A stretch of DNA of 64,000 nt from Actinoplanes palleronii (GCF_016862315.1 NZ_BOMS01000083.1:23463-87462); one strand, 5' to 3'. Numbered from the stretch's first letter, positions 15,575-23,668 are shown. Translations and numbers: made by a program. Notes: generated by a model from the sequence alone, not told the origin.

Positions 15575-16483
15575 GTGAACGAGGAAATCCCCGGACAGCC
15601 GAACCAGGCGCCCGGTCTGTCACCCATTCCGCAGCAGCCGGACCCGCTGGCCGGGTATCAGCCGGGCAGTGATCCGACGGCGGCGTTCGGTGCACCGCCG
15701 ACGACGCCGATGTACAACGCCGCGCCCAGCTATGCCGCGCCGAGTTACGAGACGCCGGCGCCGCCCCCTCCGTACGGCGGCTACCCCCAGCAGCCCTACC
15801 CGGGCCAGGCGTATCCGCAGCCCGGCTACCCCGGCCAGCCCTACCCGATGTACGGGCAGCAGCCCGACTCCGGCCGGACCAACGGGTTCGCCATCGCGTC
15901 GCTGATCTTCGGCATCCTCGGTGGCCTGCTCGGCATCGTCTTCGGCCTGATCGCCCTGGGCCAGATCCCGAAGCGCGGCGACCGCGGCAAGGGCCTGGCG
16001 ATCGCCGGGCTGAGCCTGTCGATCGCCTGGATCGTGCTGATCGTCGGCATCGTCGCGGTCGGTAACGCCGTCGACAACGGCAAGGACACCTCGACGACGA
16101 CCGCGACCCGGCCGACCGCCGTGACGACCGAGCCGGCCGACGTACGGACCGACAAGCTCGCGGCCGGCGACTGCATCGCCACGCTCACCGACTCCGAGAC
16201 GGTCTACGACCTGCCGGTGGTGGCCTGCACCCAGTCGCACGAGGGTGAGGTCTACACGGTCTTCACCCTGGCCTCCGGTGTCTTCCCCGGCGAGGCGAAG
16301 GTCGAGGCCGAGGCGGAGAAGCGCTGCGACAAGGAGATCGAGCCGTACGCGATCGGCACGTTCACCGACGCCGAGATCTACTACGTCTACCCGTCCAGCC
16401 AGTCCTGGAAGGTGGACCGCACGGTCACCTGCATCGCCGTCGCCCCGGACAGCGGCAAGTGGACCGGATCCATGATCAAGTGA
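15575..16483 (+). CDS. DUF4190 / septum-formation-type membrane protein with proline-rich N-terminus
   Basis: 302 residues. Residues 1-97 are a Pro/Gln/Tyr/Gly-rich cytoplasmic tail (repeats like YPGQ and GYPQQPYPGQ). Residues about 103-170 are a DUF4190 double-helix hairpin (NGFAIASLIFGILGGLLGIV... then KGLAIAGLSLSIAWIVLIVG). The outer C-terminal part (GDCIATLTDSETVYDLPVVACTQSHEGEVYTVFTL) matches the 'septum formation' secreted domain with conserved cysteines. GTG 15575 start. Its stop codon lies inside a 16-bp palindrome that probably belongs to the next operon's promoter. Confidence 0.82.
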   Translation: MNEEIPGQPNQAPGLSPIPQQPDPLAGYQPGSDPTAAFGAPPTTPMYNAAPSYAAPSYETPAPPPPYGGYPQQPYPGQAYPQPGYPGQPYPMYGQQPDSGRTNGFAIASLIFGILGGLLGIVFGLIALGQIPKRGDRGKGLAIAGLSLSIAWIVLIVGIVAVGNAVDNGKDTSTTTATRPTAVTTEPADVRTDKLAAGDCIATLTDSETVYDLPVVACTQSHEGEVYTVFTLASGVFPGEAKVEAEAEKRCDKEIEPYAIGTFTDAEIYYVYPSSQSWKVDRTVTCIAVAPDSGKWTGSMIK

Positions 16484-16494
16484 CCTAGGTCACT
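16479..16494. promoter_or_regulatory. Perfect 16-bp palindrome at the oxidoreductase-sigma promoter
   Basis: AGTGACCTAGGTCACT is perfectly symmetric and covers the previous stop codon, 63 bp before ATG 16557. Its right part (GGTCACT) followed 17 bp later by CGTC (16512-16515) also resembles the known ECF41 promoter type (TGTCACA then CGTC). It may be an operator, a sigma-factor site or both. Confidence 0.5.
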
Positions 16495-16556
16495 GCGGCT
16501 CACGCCGGCGTCGTCCTGTCCGTCCCCCGGTGAACACCGAGGAGAGGGACAGGACG

Positions 16557-17699
16557 ATGACCAGGGAAGCCAAGAGGATCGTGGTGCTCGGCGCCGGTTA
16601 CGCCGGCATGCTGACGGTGACCTCGCTGGCCGGGCGGACCCGCCGCCGGGACGACGTGTCGATCACCGTTGTGAACGCCGGCGAGCGGTTCACCGAGCGG
16701 CTCCGGCTGCACCAGGTCGCCACCGGTCAGCACCTCGCCGAGCTGAATCTGCCGGAGTTGCTGGCCGGCTCGAAGGCCGAGTTCCAGCAGGGCTGGGTGA
16801 CCGGCATCGATCCGGTCGGGCGGACGGTCCGGATCGACGACGAGCGGGAGATCGGGTACGACACGCTGGTCTACGCGCTGGGAGCGAGCGCGGACACCGG
16901 GGCGGTGCCGGGCGCAGCGGAGAACGCGTACAGCCTGGACGACGCGGAGTCGTTCGCGCGCCGCCTGGCCGAGATGAGCAGCGGCAGCGTGGTGATCTGC
17001 GGCAGCGGCCTGACCGGCATCGAGGCGGCCACCGAGATCGCCGAACGCTTCCCGTACCTCGTGGTCACCCTGCTCGGCCGCGAGCGACCCGGCGCCATGC
17101 TCGGCCCGCAGGCCAGGGCCTACCTGGACGCCGCCCTGCGCCGGCTCGGGGTGACCGTCCGGCTCGGCGAGATCGTCAAGGTGCGCGCCGACGGTGTCGA
17201 CCTGGCCGGCGGCGCGACCGCGCCGGCCGATGCCGTGCTCTGGACCAGCGGGGTGCGGGTGTCACCGCTGGCCGCCGCCGCCGGATTGACCACCGACGGT
17301 CACGGCCGCATCGTCACCGACGGTGCGCTGCGGTCGGTGTCACACCCTGAGGTGTACGCGGTGGGCGACGCCGCCGCGATCCGCCAGAAGTACGGCCTCA
17401 TGCACGGCACCTGTCAAAGCGGGATGCCCACCGGCGCGCACACCGCCCAGCAGATCGTCCGGCAGCTGGACGGGAAGCCGGTCAGGCGCTTCCGCTTCGG
17501 CTACCTGCACGTGCCGATCAGCCTGGGCCGGCACGACGCGGTGATCCAGTTCGTGCACGGCGACGAGTCCCCGGCGCGGGCGCGGCTGACCGGGCGGGCC
17601 GCGGTCTGGTACAAGGAGACGGTGAGCTCCGCGCCGTGGCCGACGTTCCGCCGCACCCTGCGGTTCCCCCGCCACACCATGCTGGGATGGCGCCGGTGA
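16557..17699 (+). CDS. FAD-dependent pyridine-nucleotide oxidoreductase (NDH-2-like)
   Basis: 380 residues. FAD-binding Rossmann fold at the start (RIVVLGAGYAGMLTVTSLA), a NAD(P)H fold with VVICGSGLTGIEAATEIAERFP in the middle (about 140-160), and the second flavin motif VYAVGDAA followed by the segment GTCQSGMPTGAHTAQQI. This is the type II NADH dehydrogenase / disulfide reductase pattern, without a redox CxxC motif or obvious membrane anchor. The stop overlaps a GTG of the sigma gene (GTGA), so they form an operon. In the ECF41 group the partner gene is commonly an oxidoreductase, which fits. ATG 16557 has GGAGAGGGACAGG upstream; GTG 16530 is an alternative. Confidence 0.87.
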   Translation: MTREAKRIVVLGAGYAGMLTVTSLAGRTRRRDDVSITVVNAGERFTERLRLHQVATGQHLAELNLPELLAGSKAEFQQGWVTGIDPVGRTVRIDDEREIGYDTLVYALGASADTGAVPGAAENAYSLDDAESFARRLAEMSSGSVVICGSGLTGIEAATEIAERFPYLVVTLLGRERPGAMLGPQARAYLDAALRRLGVTVRLGEIVKVRADGVDLAGGATAPADAVLWTSGVRVSPLAAAAGLTTDGHGRIVTDGALRSVSHPEVYAVGDAAAIRQKYGLMHGTCQSGMPTGAHTAQQIVRQLDGKPVRRFRFGYLHVPISLGRHDAVIQFVHGDESPARARLTGRAAVWYKETVSSAPWPTFRRTLRFPRHTMLGWRR

Positions 17700-18553
17700 C
17701 CGTTTTCGACGAGTACCGGAACCTGCTGTTCTCGGTCGCGTACCGGCTGCTCGGCAGCGCCGCCGACGCCGAGGACGCGGTGCAGGACACCTGGCTGCGC
17801 TGGTCGGCGGCGGATCGTTCCCAGGTCGCCGACCCGAAGGCGTACCTGGTGCGGATCGTGTCGAACCTGGCGATGGACCGGCTCCGGTCGGCGCGGCACG
17901 AGACGTACGTCGGGCCGTGGCTGCCCGAACCCGTGCTGACCACCGGCGAGGCGCCGGACGTGGCGCCCGCGCTGCTGCTCGTGCTGGAGAACCTGACACC
18001 GCTGGAGCGGGCGGTCTTCGTGCTGAAGGAGGCGTTCGCGTTCACCTATCAGGAGATCGCGGACGCCGTGGACCGGTCACCGGAGGCCGTGCGGCAGGCC
18101 GCGCACCGGGCGCGCGAGCACGTACGGGAGAACCGCCCTCGTTTCCCCGCGGACCGTGACCGGCAGCGGGCGGTGACCGAACGCTTCTTCGCCGCCGCCG
18201 CGGGCGGGGACATCAACACGCTGATGGAACTGCTCGCGCCGGACGTGGCGCTGTGGACCGACGGCGGCGGCAAGGTCCGCCAGGCGATGCGCCCGGTGAC
18301 CGGCGCCGCACGGGTCGCGGCGTGGCTGGCCGGGGTCGGCGGCCGGCCCTACGAGGGGGTGCGGATCGACCAGATGTCGGCGGTGCTGGCCGAGCTGAAC
18401 GGCAGCCCCGGCCTGGTGATCAGCGGCGCCGGGCGGGTGCTCGGCACCATCACGCTGGACCTGGACGCTCAGGGGCGGGTCACCGCGATCCTCAACACCG
18501 CCAACCCGGACAAACTCGCGTCGGTCCAGGCCGGGGTGGTCAGACAGTTGTGA
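17687..18553 (+). CDS. ECF41-type RNA polymerase sigma factor (SigJ-like)
   Basis: 288 residues: sigma region 2 (FDEYRNLLFSVAYRLLGSAADAEDAVQDTWLRW), region 4 (LTPLERAVFVLKEAFAFTYQEIADAV) and a SnoaL-like C-terminal domain. The ECF41 landmarks WLPEPV (linker), DGGGK and NPDKL are all present; in this group the C-terminal domain regulates sigma activity in place of an anti-sigma factor. ATG 17687 or GTG 17696 could start it; the latter overlaps the previous stop as GTGA. Coupling to the oxidoreductase gene is the classic ECF41 arrangement. Confidence 0.9.
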   Translation: MAPVTVFDEYRNLLFSVAYRLLGSAADAEDAVQDTWLRWSAADRSQVADPKAYLVRIVSNLAMDRLRSARHETYVGPWLPEPVLTTGEAPDVAPALLLVLENLTPLERAVFVLKEAFAFTYQEIADAVDRSPEAVRQAAHRAREHVRENRPRFPADRDRQRAVTERFFAAAAGGDINTLMELLAPDVALWTDGGGKVRQAMRPVTGAARVAAWLAGVGGRPYEGVRIDQMSAVLAELNGSPGLVISGAGRVLGTITLDLDAQGRVTAILNTANPDKLASVQAGVVRQL

Positions 18554-18574
18554 ACGGTCCCGCCCCCGCCGCGG

Positions 18575-19201
18575 TCACGCTTCCATGCTCGCCCGGCGGC
18601 GCTCACCGATCTCCCAGGCCATCACGTACTGCCGGATCATCTGGGCGAGCGGGTCGACGGTCTTGAAGATCAGCACCACGTCCAGGCCGGCGCCGTCCTC
18701 GGACGGACGGACCGCGTACACCTTGCCGGACACCTCGGTCTCACCGTTGCCGAGCCAGACCAGGGCGCGCATCGTGTCGCCCTCCTTGATCTGCTTGTTC
18801 TCGGCGACCCAGAACCGCAGGCCGCCCTCGCTGATGTCCAGCATCCGGCCCTGCAGGTACTGCGGGCCCCACTCGCCGAACAGGCGCAGCGGCGCGCCGC
18901 CACCGCCCCGGGCGTACTCACGGCGGTTGCTGATCTCCGGTTCCGCGGTGGAGAACAGGTTCCAGCGGTACGGCGCGGCGTCGGTGACGCTCTTCAACAG
19001 GACCGGCATCACCACCCGGGTGCGCGGCGGCACCCAGAACACCTCGAACTCGTAGCCGGGCAGGAAACCCTCCGGCCCGCTGGTCTCCAGCGGGGCGGCC
19101 ACGCTGAAGGTGTTCTCGTCAACCGACTCCAACCGGGAGCGGAAGTTCACGCCCTCCCCGAGGGACAGGAAAATCGGGGTTCCGATCTCGGGCAGCTCCA
19201 T
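18575..19201 (-). CDS. PilZ-domain cyclic-di-GMP-binding protein (YcgR-like)
   Basis: A 208-residue protein with an N-terminal YcgR_2-type barrel (residues 1-90, MELPEIGTPIFLSLGEG...) and a C-terminal PilZ domain. The c-di-GMP motif is intact: NRREYAR (RxxxR) near residues 93-99 and DISEGGLRF (DxSxxG) near 122-130. Such proteins sense c-di-GMP and act on motility or secretion machines. No flagellar or pilus gene is nearby, so the target is unknown. ATG 19201; convergent with the sigma gene. Confidence 0.9.
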   Translation of the reverse strand: MELPEIGTPIFLSLGEGVNFRSRLESVDENTFSVAAPLETSGPEGFLPGYEFEVFWVPPRTRVVMPVLLKSVTDAAPYRWNLFSTAEPEISNRREYARGGGGAPLRLFGEWGPQYLQGRMLDISEGGLRFWVAENKQIKEGDTMRALVWLGNGETEVSGKVYAVRPSEDGAGLDVVLIFKTVDPLAQMIRQYVMAWEIGERRRASMEA

Positions 19202-19295
19202 CAGTGTCCGGCCTTTCGTGTCGCCTCGGCGCGCACCGTGCGGGTCGCGCCCTGATTAGTCGGCGGCGGCCGAGGCGACATAAGAAGTCAGGCCG

Positions 19296-20177
19296 TCATC
19301 TGTTGACCAGCTCCAGGATCGTGTCCATGGCCTTGAGCTTCTCCGCGCCGGCACCGAGGAAGCCGTCCGGGATGATCAGCTCGTCCAGGCCCACCGCGCG
19401 GTACTCCGCGAACGCGTCGGCCAGCTTCTCCGGGCTGCCGCCGATGACCGGCACCGGCAGGCCCTCCGGCAGCGGGCCGTCCACCACGGTGAGCGCCTGC
19501 GCGGTGCGGGCGATCGACTTCGGGTCACGGCCGCGCTCGGCGCAGAACCGGTCCAGGACCGCGGACTTGTGCGCGATCAGCTCGGGCAGGCCCCAGGTGT
19601 TCCACAGGTCGGCGTACTCGGCGACGACACCGAGCATCCGCTTCTCACCACCGCCGCCGATCATGATGGGCAGCGGGTCCTGCACCGGCTTCGGCTCGCT
19701 GATCGCGTCGGTGAGCCGGTAGTACTCGCCGTCCAGAGTGGTCACCGGATCGCGGAGCAGGCCGTGCAGCACTCGCAGCGCCTCGACGAACCGGTCCAGC
19801 CGCTGCTTCACGGCGGGCAGCTCGATGCCGTACTGCTCGTGCTCGTTGATCTGCCAGCCGGCGCCGACACCGAGCGTGAACCGGCCGCCGGTGATCCGGT
19901 CGACGGTGGCCGCCATGTTGGCCAGCACGGCCGGGTGCCGGTAGGTGTTGCCGTACACCAGCGTCCCGATCCGCACCCGCTCGGTCACCGCGCCGAGCGC
20001 CGCGACCAGCGAGCCGGCCTCCAGGGTCGGCTGGTGCGGATCACGGCCGGGGCCGTCGTTGGGCATGAAGTGATCGGCGATCCAGACGCCGTCCCAGCCG
20101 GTCTGCTCCGCGTGACGGGCCGCGGCGAGGATGTCGGCCCAGGGTTGCCCGGCGCCCGGCCAGATCGAGATTCGCAT
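19296..20177 (-). CDS. LLM-class flavin/F420-dependent oxidoreductase
   Basis: 293 residues of the luciferase-like monooxygenase fold: MRISIWPGAGQPWADIL, WDGVWIADHFMP, RVRIGTLVYGNTYRHPAVLANMAATVDRITGGRFTLGVGAGWQ, and PIMIGGGGEKRML. The 'NTYRHPA..A..A.T.D..SGGR' run is typical of the F420-using subfamily common in actinobacteria; FMN use is also possible. Substrate unknown. ATG 20177 matches the domain start. It is divergent from a GNAT gene. Confidence 0.88.
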   Translation of the reverse strand: MRISIWPGAGQPWADILAAARHAEQTGWDGVWIADHFMPNDGPGRDPHQPTLEAGSLVAALGAVTERVRIGTLVYGNTYRHPAVLANMAATVDRITGGRFTLGVGAGWQINEHEQYGIELPAVKQRLDRFVEALRVLHGLLRDPVTTLDGEYYRLTDAISEPKPVQDPLPIMIGGGGEKRMLGVVAEYADLWNTWGLPELIAHKSAVLDRFCAERGRDPKSIARTAQALTVVDGPLPEGLPVPVIGGSPEKLADAFAEYRAVGLDELIIPDGFLGAGAEKLKAMDTILELVNR

Positions 20178-20191
20178 AACCGAAAACCTAT

Positions 20192-20221
20192 CTGGTACGA
20201 CCTGGGCACAGCCCCCGCCGG
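20192..20221 (+). repeat. 30-bp dispersed motif, copy 1
   Basis: Starts CTGGTACGACCTG and ends CAGCCCCCGCCGG. It matches a reverse-strand copy at 26989-27018 at 28 of 30 bases. This copy lies in the promoter gap between the LLM oxidoreductase and a GNAT gene. Confidence 0.7.
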
Positions 20222-20306
20222 ACACCGCGAGGTGATCCCGCTCGAGATCGCTGCGCGACCGCCGGGGTGGTGCGGCGGGTCGAGGTCACCCCGTACGGTG
20301 CAGGGT

Positions 20307-20822
20307 GTGATCTCGCAGCTCACCGTCACCGAACCGGCCCTCCTTGCGGCCGCCACCGACCTGGTCAACCTCGTCTACCGGGAGTCGGAGAAGGGGTTGT
20401 GGGTGGACGGCGCCGAGCGGACCAGCCTGGCCGAGGTGACCGCGTTGGCCCAGGCCGGGGAGTTGGCCTGGGACGAGCGGGACGGGCAGCTCGCGGGAGT
20501 GGTCCGGGTACGCCGGACGGGCGGTGGGGTGGGCGAGTTCGGGATGCTGGCGGCTTCTCCGTCGCTGCGGGGGAACGGCGTCGGGGGTGGGCTGATCCGA
20601 TGGGCCGAGTCGTACTGCCGGTCCCGGGGCGACACCACGATGCGCTTGGAGTTGCTGGTGCCGCGGGAGTGGGTGCTGGAGTCCAAGGAGTTCCTGCACT
20701 CGTGGTATTCACGGCTCGGGTATCGGGTGGAGCGGGTCGGTCAGCTGGAGGAGCACTATCCGCAGTTGGCGCCGCTGCTGGCCGGCCCGGCGGACTACCG
20801 GGTCTACACGAAGCCGCTGTAG
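20307..20822 (+). CDS. GNAT-family N-acetyltransferase
   Basis: 171 residues with the GNAT core: GELAWDERDGQLAGVVRVRR (strands 2-3), EFGMLAASPSLRGNGVGGGLIRWAESYC (strand 4, acetyl-CoA pyrophosphate loop R-G-N-G-V-G), and a C-terminal FLHSWYSRLGYRVERVG (the 'FY...GF' end motif). It acetylates an unknown amine. GTG 20307. Divergent from the LLM oxidoreductase; convergent with the next GNAT. Confidence 0.85.
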   Translation: MISQLTVTEPALLAAATDLVNLVYRESEKGLWVDGAERTSLAEVTALAQAGELAWDERDGQLAGVVRVRRTGGGVGEFGMLAASPSLRGNGVGGGLIRWAESYCRSRGDTTMRLELLVPREWVLESKEFLHSWYSRLGYRVERVGQLEEHYPQLAPLLAGPADYRVYTKPL

Positions 20823-20869
20823 CGCGAGGTCGGTGTTTGCCGCCAGCGGGGGCTGAGGGTCCGTTGGGG

Positions 20870-21502
20870 TCAGGGAGTGGTGAGGCGGGCTTTCAGGCGG
20901 GCTCGGCAGTGGGGCCATTCGGAGGCCAGGAGCGAGTACATCGCGGAGTCGCGCAGGCGGCCCTCCTCGCCGGGAGCCCAGGACTTCGACCAGGAGCGGA
21001 GGACGCCTTCGAAATGGGCGCCGACCCGCTCGATCGCGGCGCGGGAGCGGAGATTGCGGGCATCGGTCTTCAGGTCGACCCGGACGGCGTTCCACTGTTC
21101 GAACGCGTGCTGAAACAGCAGGTACTTGGCCTCGGTGTTGATACCGGACCCCTGCGCCGACGCGGCCAGCCAGGTGAACCCGATCTCGATGGCGCACAGC
21201 TCGTCCCGGTCCGGCCAGGGCCGCGGGTCCCAGAGTCCGGTCACGCCGACGGCCCGGCCGGTGGTCGTCTCGACCTGCGCGTACGGCTTCAACACACCCG
21301 CCTCGGCCCGCGCGAGCTGGGCATCGAGATATCCGTCGATCTCGTCGGCGGCCGGCACCCAGGTGTACCGGTACGACCCGCGATCCTCCTCGGCGGCGAC
21401 GGCCAGGTCGGCGGCGTGCCGCTCGGCCAGGGGCTCGAGGCGGACCAGACGTCCCTCGAGGGTCGGTGCGTCGAGGTTCTTGAGCAGGTTATTGAGCAGC
21501 AC
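20870..21502 (-). CDS. RimJ/RimL-type GNAT acetyltransferase under a SAM-IV riboswitch
   Basis: 210 residues: LEGRLVRLEPLAERHAADL is the typical RimJ/L start, then GFTWLAASAQGSGINTEAKYLLFQHAFEQ (the acetyl-CoA loop QGSGIN, in place of Q.RG.GT) and a C-terminal RVGAHFEGVLRSWSK. The GTG at 21502 lies 7 nt after GGGAG; the frame stays open upstream, but that part is the riboswitch. Regulation by SAM implies a role linked to methionine or sulfur metabolism, an uncommon partner for a GNAT; the substrate is unknown. Confidence 0.85.
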   Translation of the reverse strand: MLLNNLLKNLDAPTLEGRLVRLEPLAERHAADLAVAAEEDRGSYRYTWVPAADEIDGYLDAQLARAEAGVLKPYAQVETTTGRAVGVTGLWDPRPWPDRDELCAIEIGFTWLAASAQGSGINTEAKYLLFQHAFEQWNAVRVDLKTDARNLRSRAAIERVGAHFEGVLRSWSKSWAPGEEGRLRDSAMYSLLASEWPHCRARLKARLTTP

Positions 21503-21514
21503 AGCATGGCTCCC

Positions 21515-21629
21515 TTCGCGGCTTGCCCAGCGCACCGCGCGCCGGGCCCGGTCATCACCCGGGGCACCCCACCCACGAACGGAGGGTTGCCGGCCAGCAA
21601 GCCGGGGCTCAATGCTGGCGCTCATGACC
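21515..21629 (-). promoter_or_regulatory. SAM-IV riboswitch
   Basis: Read on the minus strand it begins GGTCATGAGCGCCAGC, then AGCCCCGGCTTGCTGGCCGG CAACCC and GTGGGGTGCCCCGGGTGATGACC, ending near GGGCAAGCC. This order matches the actinobacterial SAM-IV aptamer (Rfam RF00634 as known to me), including the closing pairing of GGTCAT with ATGACC. A second copy of the same design lies at 34169-34288. It ends about 12 nt before the GNAT start, so SAM probably blocks translation or extends termination. Confidence 0.88.
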
Positions 21630-21742
21630 TGCCATCACCCTAACAATCCGGTCCTACCCGAACCCCGCCGAGCCGGTCCGGGTGTGGTGGCCGCAGTCGC
21701 CGCGGAGCCAGCGTTCCGGCCCGCCCCGGCCCGCCCCGGCCC

Positions 21743-21800
21743 GGTGCGGTGCGGTGCGGTGCGGCGCGGTGCGGCGCGGTGCGGCGCGGCGCGGTGCGGC
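21743..21800. repeat. 5-bp microsatellite GGTGC/GGCGC
   Basis: About 11 units of GGTGC or GGCGC in mixed order. Two GGCCCGCCCC-like decamers lie just before it. Likely length-variable. Confidence 0.85.
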
Positions 21801-21801
21801 T

Positions 21802-21925
21802 GGGCGGTAGGAGCACGCGCTCGGCGGTCGTAGGGCGGTAGAAGCACGCGCTCGGCGCTGACAGGGCGGTAGAAGCACGCGCTCGGCGCTGACAGGGCGG
21901 CAGGAACACGCGATCGGTCGAGTTC
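21802..21925. repeat. 31-bp tandem repeat, four copies
   Basis: Units start GGGCGGTAG(A/G)AGCACGCGCTCGG at 21802, 21833, 21864 and 21895, exactly 31 bp apart; the last copy is more diverged. No spacers, so not a CRISPR. Confidence 0.88.
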
Positions 21926-21927
21926 GA

Positions 21928-21970
21928 GGCGGTGGCCGCACGCAATGCCAGATCGCGTGCGGCCACCGCC
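21928..21970. terminator. Long perfect hairpin
   Basis: GGCGGTGGCCGCACGC and GCGTGCGGCCACCGCC form a perfect 16-bp stem with an 11-nt loop. It stands apart from any gene end, so it may be a terminator or another structural repeat. Confidence 0.6.
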
Positions 21971-22241
21971 CTCATGGGGGCGGCAACTGCACGCGTTCCC
22001 GCATCGCGGATGCCCACCGCCCGCCCCGACCGGCCACACGCACCTGACCAGCCATCGCTTATCCGTTCCTACCGCCCTCGATGCCCGTCGAGGCACCGTC
22101 ACCATCCGGGACGGGCCCCGCAGGCGAACGTCGCCGCAGGGTTCAGCCGCAGCGAGCGAGCTCGCGGCCAACTCGCGATGTTTCCACAGGTAAACGCACT
22201 CCCGGCAAAACCAGCAATGCTCACGAACGGGCGCAAAACCA

Positions 22242-22540
22242 CTACGCGTGTGAAGTTTGGGCGCGCTCCGCACCTCAACTTCACACGCAAGCCGGCAACA
22301 GCCACTACGTGGGGACTTTCGGCGCGCTCCGCACCTCAACTTCACACACAAGCCGGCAACAGCCGCTGCATGGGGACTTTCGGCGCGCTCCGCACCAAAA
22401 GTTCACACACAAGCTGGCAACAGCCCGCTGCGTGGGGACTTTTGGTGCGGAGTGCGCCACAGCTCAACACGCAAGGTGGCGAGCCCCTCCTGTAGGGGAT
22501 GTTTTGCGCGTAGTGCACCATTTCTTCACACGTTCGCGCA
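22242..22540. repeat. Tandem array of 61-bp palindromic elements, five copies
   Basis: Each unit contains near-symmetric arms (best copy: GCGTGTGAAGTT / AACTTCACACGC) around a 15-bp core. Core starts are 22260, 22321, 22382 and 22444. In copies 1-3 the core is GGCGCGCTCCGCACC; in copy 4 it is GGTGCGGAGTGCGCC, the reverse complement apart from one base. Copy 5 is decayed. A solitary relative lies at 10935-10979. Confidence 0.85.
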
Positions 22541-22793
22541 GAGCCCGCCCTCCCTGGGGGCTCCCCCTTGGACAGTGTGGCGGGGAGGGGGTGGGGGTGA
22601 TGGGCGGCCTGTGGACGGGCGCTGACTGTGGAAACGGCTGTCGGTGGTGGCATCGGCGCCACCAGGGGGTTTCCGCGACCACCCACGGGCGTCGCCCCGG
22701 AGGGCTTCGCGTTCTGGACGCGCCAGCGGCCAGCGAAGCCCGCAGGGGTCCCGGCGGGAGCGACGATCTGCACCACAGCGGACGCACGACATC
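22535..22793. repeat. 258-bp dispersed intergenic element, copy B
   Basis: Same start (CGCGCAGAGCCCGCCCTCCC) and end (GGACGCACGACATC) as the copy at 13945-14202. It touches the last 61-bp repeat on one side and ends 21 bp before the XRE-type gene on the other. Confidence 0.85.
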
Positions 22794-22813
22794 TTGATCT
22801 TGATCTTTTGCGG

Positions 22814-23668
22814 TCAGGCGCCGGTGAACGACTCCTGGCCGACGACCCGCAGCAGCGCCAGATGTTCCGCGGACGGCGTGCCCGGAGGCGCGGTCAGCAG
22901 GATCAGGCGCTGGTCCTCGCTGGGCGTCAGCAGCATCTCGAAGTCGAGTTCGAGCAGGCCCACGGTCGCGTGCTGCAGCCGCAGCCGGCTGGTGCGGCGC
23001 ACCGCGACCTCGTGCCGGTCCCAGATCTCGGCGAACTCGGCGCTGCCGTCGCGTAGCCGCTGCACCAGGGCGGCGGACACCGCGTCGTTGCCCCGGCGGG
23101 TGACCGCGGCGCGCAGGTCGGCGACGTGGAAGCGGCTGGCCTCGTCGTGGTCCTCGGGCGGGACCGCTGATCGCATCCGGTCATCGTGGAACCAGCGCCA
23201 GACGATGTTGTGGTCCTGCTCGTGGTCGTGCGGGCCGGTCGCGCAGATGTCGCCGAACAGGGTCTCGGCCAGCGCGTTCTGAGCGAGGAGGTCGCCGAGG
23301 TCGCTGACGATCTGGGCCGGGGACGCGGTCAGCTGGTCGAGCAGGGTCAGCAGGCCCGGGCGGACGTGGCTGCCGGCCAGTCGCCCAGCCGGCGGACGGT
23401 GCCCGGCCAGCAGGTACAGGTGATCGCGCTCGTCCTCGTCGAGCCGCAGCGCGTGCGCCAGAGCGCGGAGCATCTGAGTGGACGGCTGCGGACTCCTGGC
23501 CTGTTCCAGACGCATCAGATAGTCCGCGGACATCCCGGCCAGCAGGGCCACCTCCTCGCGGCGCATGCCTGGGGTGCGCCGGCGCGGGCCGGCCGTCATC
23601 CCGACGTCCTGCGGCCGCAGGCGGTGCCGGCAGCGGCGGATGAAGTCGGCGAGCCCTGGTCGGTCCAT
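22814..23668 (-). CDS. XRE-type HTH regulator with MmyB-like C-terminal domain
   Basis: 284 residues. The HTH reads RTPGMRREEVALLAGMSADYLMRLEQAR (about 27-54), the standard form of this large actinobacterial family, followed by a PAS-like MmyB domain (LLDQLTASPAQIVSDLGDLLAQNALAETLFGD; later HDEASRFHVADLRAAVTRRG). ATG 23668 is preferred over an upstream in-frame start because the domain begins there. It is divergent from a quinone-reductase-like gene 126 bp away; in this family that neighbour is usually the target. Confidence 0.9.
   Translation of the reverse strand: MDRPGLADFIRRCRHRLRPQDVGMTAGPRRRTPGMRREEVALLAGMSADYLMRLEQARSPQPSTQMLRALAHALRLDEDERDHLYLLAGHRPPAGRLAGSHVRPGLLTLLDQLTASPAQIVSDLGDLLAQNALAETLFGDICATGPHDHEQDHNIVWRWFHDDRMRSAVPPEDHDEASRFHVADLRAAVTRRGNDAVSAALVQRLRDGSAEFAEIWDRHEVAVRRTSRLRLQHATVGLLELDFEMLLTPSEDQRLILLTAPPGTPSAEHLALLRVVGQESFTGA

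Larger units (their letters stand above)
21640..22813. other. Gene-free repeat hot spot
   Basis: About 1.2 kb with no convincing gene. In order it holds a 5-bp microsatellite, four 31-bp repeats, a long hairpin, five 61-bp palindromic repeats and a 258-bp dispersed element, listed separately. Open frames here are by-products of the repeats. Confidence 0.8.

Noticed and set aside
21802..21925. CRISPR array
   Set aside because: Units are directly adjacent without unique spacers, and no cas genes are near. The same applies to the 33-, 61- and 63-bp arrays.
21932..22797. Open frames across the repeat hot spot
   Set aside because: The predicted peptides only repeat the DNA period and have no domain or start signal.
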